64,000 nt of DNA from Lycium barbarum (taxonomy: Eukaryota > Streptophyta > Magnoliopsida > Solanales > Solanaceae). A model generated the notes under the pieces. The model was not told the DNA's origin. It did no database searches and was given only the letters and a program-made list of their open reading frames with translations. Positions 31,056 to 41,558 of the stretch are shown here, piece by piece. The stretch covers positions 9,498,336 to 9,562,335 of the forward strand of contig NC_083340.1 in NCBI RefSeq assembly GCF_019175385.1. The letters run 5' to 3'. A program made the translations under genes and the position numbers. Each line of letters starts with the position of its first letter. Position 1 is the first letter of the stretch.

Positions 31056-34000
31056 AAAAAAGAGCTAGAATTTAGGAGTAGGTCTTCAGCGTGGGTAAAT
31101 AGATGAAAAGTAAGTTTCAGTTTATACATACGCTGGGCCAATTTGGATAACTAACCTAAGATATGAGCCTAATTTGGTAGCATTATTGCTCCAATTAATA
31201 TACAATGTAAAAATATACCCTATAAATGATAAAAGGAAAGAAGCTTTAAATATGGTCAATTTAGTATAAATATGATAATAAATTTATTCAGATTATACTT
31301 TTTACTTAATTTGACCTTACAAATTCTCCTTTCCTACTCATCATTAATAATAGTTCATTTATAAAAGTTATTAACATTAATAAGAATTTTCAAAAATAAT
31401 ACTCCACTAGAGTGTGTATATATATATAACAGATGAAGCCAACATTTAAACGTCATTAATAATGTACCCAAAATTAGGGATTGGTTTCTTTTTATTATTA
31501 ACAGTTACATCCCCTTTCTCCCTCAACCATGAATGAGGGATCAACTTTAATCCTTTCTATATAGTATCTTTTTGTAAAATTTACACCAGTAGCTACCTTT
31601 TAATAGCTTCTAACTAGTTATAGTTACAAGTTAAAGATTTACAATTCATAGCTGTTTTTGGCTGTATTTCAGTTGTATCTCGAATTTTTAAAATACAGTG
31701 AAATACAGAGAAAAACAAAACACGTTAGAGTAAATTTAGGCCCTATTTTTTAACATATTTAAAAAAAAAATCCTGAGAGAAAAAATAGACTATCCATATT
31801 TCACACAAATCACTGAAGAGTAAAATCAGACCCTATTTATGGAACAGTTTTTTTAAAAAAATAAATAAATTATGGGATTCAATTTAAAACTTCCCATAAA
31901 TCATGCATAACGGTTGTTCTTCCATAAAAACTTACGAATCTCTCTCAACTTTTATCACAATCAAAACCTTTTGAATATAAAAACCACTAAAGATCTAAAA
32001 ACTTCCAAATACAGAAAAATATATACTGAAATATAATGAAATAAGGTTAATTGTTTAAGAAATATAAAGTTGTAGTATGTGTATATATAATGGAATACAA
32101 TGAAATATATCATAAACTATTTCATAAATTAAAAGTACAAAATGCAGAAATGCATTGAAATACAGCGAAATACGAAAGCCGTGAAAATAAAGTGTACTAA
32201 AAATAGGCTCTATATTTAGAACATTCACTACATTTACACCCAAAAAAAAAAACATTGAAATACAGCGAAATAATATACTGAAATACACTGAAATTTACTG
32301 AAAATTAAATATATTATTTGTTAATACACTGAAATCTACTGAAACATTTTAACAAACACTTGGTGGGCATGAAGCTCCACAACTCTCATCAATGGTATTC
32401 TCATGGGAAAAAAGTGAATCGTCTCAGATTACTACAAAAAGGACATTATTTGAAGATAAAAACTTTCAATTAGACTAGTTAATAAAGCTTCACTACGTCG
32501 TCCTTCACCATTGTTAGAGCTCTTTTTTTCACTCCGTCGTTGACCATGGCTTCACTCCGTCGTTGACCATGGCTCTTTTTAATAAAGCTTCACTCCGCCA
32601 TCGACCATGGCTGCTGGTACTACTGTAGGATTATTCTGATTTGTAAGAGAAAATGAGATCTAGGGTAGGTGATGGAACAGAGATAGAAAGAAAGGTGAGA
32701 GAGAAAATAAATTTGATAGGTGAGAGAAAATCAATTTAAAAGATTAGGAGATGGAATGGAGAGAGAAAGAGGGGCGAGGGAGAAAATAGATTTGATAGGT
32801 GAGAGAAAAATATTTGGAAAAAAAAATATTTATGGGTAAGCATGAGAGAGGTAACTTATTTTTAGGGAAATCCACTGTAGTTACAAAAACAAGTTGTAGA
32901 TGGTAATTTGATAAATAATTAAGCTACCAAATATAATTTTAAAAAAAATAGCTTTACTAATAAATAAGTCTTAGAGGTAGTTATAAGCTGTAAATTTTTC
33001 ATCTTTTTTTCCCATTAAATTAGGGATTGAATAATTGAATGTATCTTCTTCTTCTTCTTTTTTCTTTCTTTCGAACTAAATTAAGATTGAAGTCTAAAAT
33101 ATATTTATTAGGCAATAATATTAAGTATACTTGACATAAACACTATACATATACCATATATACTAAACATATACTTTTAAGTCGTCTTTTGAAGGTTTTT
33201 CCGCTTTCTCTTTGAATTTAGCCTTCAAACACTGAAACATAGATAGCGTTAATATAACATATATTAAAAATAATATACTATATACTGTATATATGCATAT
33301 ATGTGCATCGATATACTATATTAATATAAGTTAAGCAGAGTGCATTGATATACTATATAAGGTAAGTTAAGCGTAAAAGTGCATCCATATACTATATATT
33401 TTCTGAAATACATTAATATAAAGATACCTCTATATTGATATTTTAAGAATATAAAAAGCTGTATTTATGTAATTAAAAAGTTCATATTTTGAATAAATTA
33501 TATTTGTGTAATTTTTTTAATTATCATTTTACAAAATTGTATTTGTGTGATTTTTCCTATTTGTTAAAGCCTTTCAAATGATTGTGGTTGTTAGATTGAG
33601 CTAGATTGGACTGACAAAATCTAAGCCCACATGATTCGGACTATGTTGTGTTGGCCCATCCCATAATATTTAATCCATGGGCTTACATTGGCTTCTGTTT
33701 TGGGGAAATGTGTATTTGTTGGTGCTTTGTTTAGAAAGTTTTATACGGGAAAATTACAATCAAATACCATTCGGCCATCTTATTTACACAATATATACAC
33801 TATATAGATAGTGTATACTTTATTCTAAACATACCTATACACAACATATATAGCCGAAGTGTATACTTATATTATGCATATCTATACATACAACTGAAGT
33901 GTATACTTTATACTAAATATGCATATACTATACATAACATATACATCCGAAATATATAGATAGTGTATACTTCACCATGTTGGTAAACTAGTTGGCCGAT

Positions 34001-34250
34001 ACGTTAATATAAGTTTCCCATTTTATATTCGGAGACGAAAAATGAATCTTTATTAAAAAATTTAAATTGATTTTTAACTAATTACATAACATAATAGTAA
34101 TAATTTTCAAAATATAGCAACGTAAGAAAATATTAACTGGCCAATCAATTGCCAATCAATTAATCTTTTTAATCCTTTTTCACATAACCTTTTTCCAATT
34201 AAGTCTTCAACTTTATCATATTCTATTTTTGGGAAAGCTTTCGTTTGCAT
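31056..34250. other. Non-coding, repeat-rich stretch
   Basis: 31688-32345 is packed with GAAATACA(G/C)(T/C)GAAATACA variants. It is flanked by TAGCTACC...TTATAGTTACAAG (31590) and, inverted, by TAGTTATAAGCTGTAAA (32980), so 31576-33005 may be one non-autonomous element. TTCACTCCGTCGTTGACCAT occurs at 32529 and 32552 and a variant at 32589. 33120-33420 and 33780-33975 are minisatellite-like runs (ATATACTATAT..AAG.TAAG; GAAGTGTATACTT.TA). No gene is supported. Confidence 0.5.
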
Positions 34251-34258
34251 CTGTAAAC

Positions 34259-34817
34259 TAGTGCTGGACATAAATATTGAAAACTGAAAAATCAAATCGA
34301 ATCGAATCGAAGAATTGAACGCCCACTGAAATTTAATACATTATCCAAAAAAATTAAAATTAAAATAATTCAGGTCTATTAAGTTTAAGCCCAAAAAAAC
34401 CCAATTATAACAAGCTCTCTTTGCTTTTGTATCCCTAATTTTTCACTTCAGTTGAGAAAATTAAATATCCGTAAGGTGACTAGAATGTGTCTTTAGGATT
34501 AATGTATGTTTTTTATATGTTTTCTTAATTATTCTTGAAGTATATATATAACACCTAGTAATCCTATATCATAGTTATGATTTTCTGTTCTTGTATATCC
34601 TGTTGTTTGATTTTGATTCAATTTATCAATTTTATATTTTATTGCTTTTGAGAATATGAATTAGTGTAAATGAAATCGCTTTTAATATCATATTAAAAAC
34701 ACTAAAATGAAAAAACCGAAACTGAAATAACCAAACCAAATTAATTTGGTTCGGTGTTCGAGAAACTGAAACTGAAATAGCGAAATAGAATTACCGAAAA
34801 ACCGTACCCCACTCTCA
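34259..34817. mobile_element. Non-autonomous hAT element in the kinase 5' region, TSD CTGTAAAC
   Basis: CTGTAAAC at 34251-34258 and 34818-34825 is a perfect 8-bp duplication. The ends (TAGTGCTGGACATAAATA.. and ..CCGTACCCCACTCTCA) are decayed forms of the common TAGGGGTGGGCAT-type hAT terminus. Subterminal parts are full of AAACCGAAACTGAAATA repeats on both strands. It ends 23 bases before the kinase ATG at 34841, so it landed in the 5' leader or core promoter. Confidence 0.85.
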
Positions 34818-36679
34818 CTGTAAACAGGCAACTCGCAAAAATGGGCACGCCACTGTTGAGTTGTTCATCATACAGATATGACGGCGTTACACTTGTTCCA
34901 CGTGGCTCGCCGCCATCAACTCTGTATCACAATCCTACAAGATTCACTCTTTCTTATTGCAGGTTCTTTATAGCACCAACAACAACTTAATTTCTTAAAA
35001 TCTCCAACTTGGGTCTCTCTTTTTTTGCGTTGACTGACCTGATATTTGGTTATTACTGCAGAAAATCTATGGTCAAAATGTCAATTAACTCACCCCCAAT
35101 AAACAGCATTGTTGTGTGTATTACTCTTTATTGACTCTTGATTATTACTACTTGTCAATATTTTCTTGGATATTTTGTTTATCCGATAATTAACTTTTTT
35201 CATTCAAGCAGTTGGTGGCCGTGGCTTTGGATTTCTTGGTTACTGTTGATTCTTATCCTAAGCCTGATGATAAGATTCGTAGCACTACCTTTCAGGTTTA
35301 ATTGATTTTTCTCTGCTAGATAATGATGATATCTTGATATTTAATTGAAAATTTCAAGGGATAATTTGGGAGTGTATAGGTTCAAGGAGGAGGGAATACT
35401 GGGAATGCTATGCCTTGTGCAGCTCATTTGGGTTTAACTCCAAGAATTATATCAAAGGTCTCAACTTTATGTGGCATGTTGATACCGATTTATCGTTTTT
35501 ACTGTTGTGTTATAAGTGCATCTAAGTCGTTAGATGTTTTTCGTCTATGGTGAAACCATTTTTCATGTTTGGTTGACCTATTGTTGTAGTAATATATTTC
35601 TTAACGGAGAAAATGGTCCGCCTTGTTGTAGAGTGCAAGTTGTTTTCCTCTACAAGTATCTCAAATTCTTGTTTTGATTCACTTGCTTCGATCAAATCGT
35701 AGTCAAAATAATCAACAGACTACTCCCATGCCCAAATCCTTCACTTTTTACTATTAGTGTAGTGAAATAAATTATATAGAAAATACATTTTCAAGGTAAA
35801 ACTTTTATCATACCAAATGAACCTATCACAGCAGACAAATGATAATTGCAACAATAAGACTCAGAGAGTGGATTAGTGCCATCACCTTGATTTCCTAGAG
35901 AGTGATTTGTGATAACGATTACCCTTCAGGTTTCCTTAGAGAAACAAAATGGTTCCTACCACATTTTGAGAAGGTGAAGTTATCCCCCTAATCTGAAAGG
36001 ACTGTAACGTTTAATGTTTACATAAAATGGTATAGTATGTTGAAAAATAAATTAAAGCTTAATTTGATTCATTCTGCTGTTTTTATTGTGCATGCCGCTA
36101 TTCTTAAAAAGGAGTTGTAAATCATTCGTTCTCTTCCTTGATGCTTTCCTTAGTTTTCTCTGCTACTTTCCAAATTATGTGAGTAATATTCTTTACATTT
36201 CCCAATTTTTTTAGTAGGTGGCAGGTGACTCTCAAGGGAAAAGAATACTGAATGAGCTAGAAGCTGATGGCATTGATACATCTTTTATTGTGGTGAGCCA
36301 GCCACATTTCAACCAAGAAAGCTTTTGTGCGTCTTGCACTTTTCTCTTGCAACCTACATTGTTTGCTCAACAAGATTTCCACAGGCAAGCTATTTACTTC
36401 AGCAAACTGCCCTTCAGTGTCCTTTGTTGCACATTTTGGTTGGACTTCCATGGTTCTACTTAAAATTAGCATCAGTTAGCAAGTTTTAGTTTATTTGGAA
36501 AGTTAACTGTGTTATTCTCTCTCTTCTAGTGATGTGTTTGTCAAAATATTTATAGCAACTGTTGCATAATCAGCAAGGAGTAAACTTTGTAATAATGCAA
36601 ATGATGGAGTTCTTCCCTCAATCGCTACCACTTAATCATGAATGAAACTGATTTTGGTACAATATCTAATAGAACTAAA

Positions 36680-36735
36680 TATCTACCTTCCCCAGACCCC
36701 ATTTGTGGGACTACACTGGGTGTGTTGTTGTATCT
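36680..36735 (+). mobile_element. LINE 3'-tail fragment in a kinase intron
   Basis: CCTTCCCCAGACCCCATTTGTGGGACTACACTGGG followed by TGTTGTTGT matches the last 60 bases of the LINE at 38400-38816. It is a 5'-truncated relic lying where the missing kinase exons should be. Confidence 0.65.
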
Positions 36736-37942
36736 AATAGAAGTAAAGGTCATCCTTTGGTTCGCGGTTTCATTGAAATATAAAGTTCCCTTCCAGTATT
36801 TCATAAGTTAAGCATGTGAAAATTAAATAAAGCCGTATTGTCTCTCAGACATGGACCGAGGCTCCTTCTATATCAGGCGGATTGATTTCCATACTTTTAA
36901 AGTTGCCAAGTGCCAAATTTGTAATTGTGACATTGGGTGAAGATGGCTGCATAATGCTAGAAAGAGCAGAAGCTGGTATCCTAGTATGCTGTATATTCTT
37001 GCCATGAAAATACTCGAGTACTTTATCTTGGCAAATGAAGTGTTCTGATTGACAAAGAATAATCCCTTTTTTTCGTATTTAGTAACTTTGCGGGGGATGT
37101 CCAGCCTGAAGAAGTTGATATTGTGACTTGTTTGAAAAAATGAAACAGAGTATAGATACTACCTCAACTGAGCCAACATGCAAAACCTGCAAAACCTCGG
37201 TACTTAGTTCACCCTCTTGTTCCATGTTGCTGTATCACTCTCAGATCAGAAAAATTTAGATTTTTATAAAAGATCTCTTGGTGCTTCCAATGAAATTTAA
37301 GTTAAAGTTGTTAAAACATTATTAGGGTGTTGATAACTTAGCCCAAAATATGTGTACTCTTCCAGGATGTAGCAAAGCTGCATGCAAAAGGGATTGGAGC
37401 TGTGTGTGGTTGGCTTCTGGTTGGAACAGCTGAAAAGATACCGTCCTCGGAACTAGTTGATACAACTGGTGCCGGAGATGCATTTGTTGGAGCAGTTCTT
37501 TATTGTACGTGAAGTTATACTACGCCCTCTTTATCGCCCGTTCTTGCTGCAACTTTTCTTACTTTAGTAGTGTGACATAGTATGGCATCTCTGCCACTCT
37601 CCGTATGCTTGTGGTAGTATGGCATCTCTGCCGCTCTCCGTATGCTTGTGGCTGCTTGGAATTAATAGTTTCTCTAAACCTTTCCTGTTTCTATTCTGTT
37701 TCCATGACGGTTGTCTAGGTTCGTTTAGTCTCCTATAAAAGACTCATCTTTTTATTCTTGGTAGGCGAAATTCAAGTGACCAGATCATGCTATTGTGCCT
37801 TGTTATTTATGTAGTTTTCCTTGATGTATTTGCAGCTCTCTGCGCCAATTTTCCACCAGAAAAGATGTTGAGTTTTGCTGCTCAAGTGGTAAGTAATCAT
37901 GAAATATACTTACTTCTAATGTTGGGCTTAGTATTATAGAGG

Positions 37943-38130
37943 AAGGGGAGCATTGGCGAATCCGTAAAAGTTAACGCCGTGTAAGTAAGAGGTCCAAGTC
38001 GCCAAAATAGCATCATGAAGAAATGCAATAAGGCCTCATAGTGCATACAATAGACCTAATGTGGTCCACTGGTCCGAACCTTCGTTGAACCACGCGCATA
38101 GTGAGAGTTTATGCACCGGATTGTCCTTAT
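37943..38130 (+). mobile_element. SINE (SolS/TS-like) in the last kinase intron
   Basis: It starts AAGGGGAGCATTGGCGAATC and runs through AGTAAGAGGTCCAAGTCGCC (decayed tRNA-type B box), TACAATAGACCTAATGTGGTC and CGCGCATAGTGAGAGTTTATGCACCGG, ending near TTGTCCTT. This is the layout of the tRNA-derived Solanaceae SINE. Imperfect 11-bp flanks TATTATAGAGG (37932-37942) and TATTATGGAGG (38133-38143) are consistent with a TSD. Confidence 0.82.
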
Positions 38131-38399
38131 AATATTATGGAGGAATATATCTAAGAGATATTAATTTGTGGCTTGTGGATTGGTTAAAGGCAGCTATTGG
38201 GTGCAGAGACTTAGGAGCAAGAGCTGGTCTTCCTCATCCGACAGACCCTCGCTTGTCACCCTTTTTAGCTTAGAAGACCAGAGAGATTGCCTTATTACTA
38301 TGTTTGCTGGCAACAGAAGCAATAGCTATGATGAGTTGGGCTATTTCTTGTTTTCTCTTCTCTATTTTAAATTTTATTTTTATGTTTGAGCTCCCTTTC

Positions 38400-38816
38400 T
38401 TGGGGAGAGGTAATTAGACACGACATGACACAGTTACAGCTTACCGAGGACATGACCTTAGATAGGAGGGTTTGGAGGACCCAGATTAGGGTAGAAGGCT
38501 AGTAGATAGTCTCATTATCCTGTCTTATTAGTAGTCGCATTATCGTAGTATAATTTCTTGCACTCTGATTTATGCTATTATCTGTTATTTCCTGTGCTTT
38601 GAGTATTCTATGTTATCTGTGTCGCTTGCGTTATTTCATTTCCATATTGCTTTGAATCTCTTAGCCTTATCTGACCTCTTTTTTATGTTTTATGTTTTAT
38701 TGAGCCGAGGGTCTTTCGGAAACAGCCGTCCTACCTCGGTAGGAGTAAGGTCTGTGTACACTCTAACCTCCCCAGACCCCACGTTGTGGGATTTCACTGG
38801 GTTGTTGTTGTTGTTG
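38400..38816 (+). mobile_element. 5'-truncated LINE 3' end, TSD TTTGAGCTCCCTTTC
   Basis: A perfect 15-bp duplication lies at 38385-38399 and 38817-38831. The body contains GATAGGAGGGTTTGGAGGAC (end of the LINE coding region), GAGCCGAGGGTCTTTCGGAAACAG, CCTCCCCAGACCCC and a (TTG)n tail, all hallmarks of the abundant Solanaceae LINE with a (GTT)n end. It sits 112 bases past the kinase stop, in the likely 3' UTR. Confidence 0.93.
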
Positions 38817-38831
38817 TTTGAGCTCCCTTTC

Positions 38832-39940
38832 GACACCAATTATTCAACTAATTTGGTACATATGACCTGGATGAATGGTTTGGAAAAAAAATATTGAATT
38901 TATGCAGACAACTAGGACACGAAACTTTGATCTAAAAATTGCCTTGCACCTTTATCAAGTAGATGGCTTCATTGATTGCAGCCTTAGTTCTGTGGTTTAC
39001 AAAAGAAATGAAGAGGGAAAAAATACTTCACGCTCAATTACAATTAGAACAAAAGAAAATAAACTTACAAAGATCCTTTGGTATTTTCTTCCGTATTTTT
39101 TTGAAAGAGGTTATATAACAAAAATAACATCTTAATGAATTACAAAATAAATTCTCTCGACTTTTTATAGGGCGCATTGAAGTCGGTATAAGCATCATAT
39201 CACAATAATTAGAATTGGATCATCCAATTTGGATGTTGCAAGTTTGTTTATGATTTTGCTGTTGTTTATGGAGATATTTACGTTGTGAGACATGGTACCC
39301 GAATTTTTTTTATGCAAGTGTAATATGAAAATTCAAATAGGTAACAATTTACTCTATTATTTCGTGACAGACTCTGTAAAAACAAAAACCAGAGGAAAAA
39401 AAAGGAATAGGGATGTAACTCTCAAATAGGCAAAGCCAGTAAGGATAATTTAAAATAAGTTATAGATACTTTTACGGATATATATTACAAAGGATAAAAT
39501 TTGAAGTTTAAAGTTAAATTATTTTTAATTTTTATTTTATTTTTTTTAAAAAAAAATTAAAAATCGCACAAAGAAAATTAGATGCCCTTTGACTAGCGTA
39601 TTCTACTACTAGGCTATGCAAAAGAGAAGATTTCAGTGAAACTACAGAACCGACAACATGTACCCATTTCAACAAGGTCCAAAGAAGACTATGTTTTTCA
39701 TATGGACCCTTTCAAGATTTCCCTATTAAGTTTCCTATTTTCAAAGAAAGAAAGGTACCAAAACTTTCCCCAAGAGCCTCTTTTATTTGGCTTGGTTATC
39801 CTTTTGCTTTTCTTGTGATAAAATTAGGGGTATCAATGATTTTTTTTAAAAACCCGACAAAACTGATCCCACCGCATGGAACCGAATTGATTATTAGTTT
39901 TTGTTAATAAAATCATAATTTTCTACATGAATTTATAAGA
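38832..39940. other. Non-coding stretch
   Basis: Contains an unrecognised 86-codon ORF (38875-39135, MVWKKNIEFMQTTRTRNFDL) with no domain I can name. The remainder is AT-rich with no structure that I can support. Confidence 0.4.
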
Positions 39941-40150
39941 GGTCAAAAACACACCTCGAGTATCACATTTTTTTGAGTTTTCTACCTGAACTATCAGGTG
40001 TGAGAGTTTCCTACCTAAACTATCACCAACTAGTTAGCATTTGAGGTGTGTTTTGCTAATTAGTTGGTGATAGTTTAAGTAAGAAACTCTCACACCTGAT
40101 AGTTCAGTAGGAAACTAAAAAAAATGTGATACTTAGGTGTGTTTTTGACC
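39941..40150. mobile_element. 210-bp near-perfect hairpin MITE
   Basis: GGTCAAAAACACACCT at 39941 is the complement of 40135-40150, and the two halves stay inverted almost to the centre (40045): CTGAACTATCAGGTGTGAGA and CTATCACCAACTA both recur as complements. The spacer is about 20 bases. There is no ORF. Flanks give no clear TSD. Confidence 0.8.
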
Positions 40151-41105
40151 CTTAACTCAATTTATAATTGTGCCGATTATTTACGTAGGTTTTTATTTTA
40201 TAAAAATAAACAAAAAAATATAGAACCATACCGAATAAATTTATATTTGTAAAATATATTAAATTTAACAATAATGAAACATTAAATTTGTCGCCTTGAG
40301 CCTAGGGTGATGAAAACGGCTACAAGCCAACAGGTCTTGTGAAGACGGCTACAAGCCAAAGTCTCAACTCCGAAATCTAAGTTATGCTACTTCTAGTGAA
40401 ACTAAATTAGTTCTAGCATCTTGAGTAGTAAGCTACATGGTATTCCAACTATCTTAATTGCGTAGCAAGTTACAAGGTATTAGGTATCTTTTTTCTTGGA
40501 TGATTTAAATTTTTCTTATTGGATACTTAATATTAGCAGTTCTTGAGTCTCATCTTGGTTAACTTCTTTCCACTTGTATGATCTAGATTTTTATCTTAGT
40601 TTAACTTTGTTTTACACTATTGTAAAAAAATGAGATGAATCTCTATTCTTATCGTTTTTCATGTTCTCTTGATTCATCATCTTTTATACATTAAAAATAT
40701 CTAGAGTTAGCCAAAGTCCTAAGGAAGTATGTATAATATTGTGTTTTAACCTCTACTTACGACTTTTACAAGACGTTTTAAAAAATATCAAAAATTAACC
40801 GAACTCGTACCGATTTCGAGGAGAAACTGATATGAAGGGATGGTTTCAAAAATTCTTATTTTACTTATACAAAATAAAATACCAAAAAATTGGTACGCTA
40901 TCAAGTTTATAAAATACCAGCCGAACCGTACTATTAACACAAGAAAATCAACTCATATGAATGATACTATTTTCTTTACTATTTTACAAGCAATCAAGCG
41001 ATTCATTGATGCACCAAGTAAAGGAATCCGGAACCTAAATTACCCAAAAAAGGACAAAGTGAACCAAAATACTTCAACAAAAAAAGTTGCTACCAAAGAA
41101 TCTTT
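40151..41105. other. Non-coding stretch
   Basis: AT-rich. ACCGAACTCGTACCGATTTCG (40799) and TACCAGCCGAACCGTACT (40914) resemble hAT subterminal sequence. AAGACGGCTACAAGCCAA is duplicated (40312 and 40342). The ORF at 40840-41115 is unrecognised. Confidence 0.4.
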
Positions 41106-41184
41106 AACGCAGTAATTTACTGCGTTATTAGACTTAACTGTAACGGCTCAGTTAAATCCAATAGTGCACTAAATTACTGCGTTA
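41106..41184. repeat. AACGCAGTAA/TTACTGCGTT palindrome pair, left cluster
   Basis: 41106-41126 has 10-base perfect arms around one base. A half copy AATTACTGCGTTA follows at 41172-41184. The same word recurs at 49071-49097 and four times in 50109-50250. Confidence 0.85.
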
Positions 41185-41558
41185 TTGTGCTTTTTTTTTT
41201 TGGTTAATTATTCTCTTTCGTTTTAAACTTTTTTCATACTTTGTTCATTGATTAATCAGAGTACGGAACCTAAATGACCCGATAAAAACCAAAATGAACC
41301 AAAATATCCCGAGAAATGTTAAAAAAATTAAAGCAATATTCAACTTATATTGAATAAAATGAAGTTTTTCTAAAAATCTTACCTGTGACTCGGCAGGCTC
41401 ATGAGAAGACACTTGTGGCTCGGCATGCCCATGAGAAAACGCTTGAGTGGGTGGCTCTGATAGACCTACTGTCGGAAAATCCTAAAATACGAAAAATTAC
41501 AAAATAATAAGTACCATATAAATTTAAAATAAGTACTTTAATGTTTTACATAAGTGTT

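Larger units (their letters stand above)
34841..38273 (+). pseudogene. pfkB-family carbohydrate kinase gene, probably inactive
   Basis: Exons I can read: 34841-34962 (MGTPLLSCSSYRYDGVTLVP, a possible transit peptide), 35062-35115, 35212-35295 (VDSYPKPDDKIRSTTFQ), 35380-35457 (VQGGGNTGNAMPCAAHLGLT), 36218-36292 (VAGDSQGKRILNELEADGID), 36849-36975 (WTEAPSISGGLISILLKLPS, then VIVTLGEDGCIMLE), one near 37084-37200, 37366-37504 (containing DTTGAGDAFVGAVLY, the pfkB signature with its catalytic Asp), 37836-37888 and 38190-38273 (GARAGLPHPTDPRLSPF, stop). The fold and order match plant pfkB/ribokinase-like sugar kinases. Odd points: no sequence for the exons expected between residue ~110 and WTEAP (about 100 residues, normally including substrate contacts) is found in 36293-36848; a frameshift breaks the exon at 37130; phases do not fit at 35115/35212. 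Probably a decaying duplicate. Confidence 0.75.
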
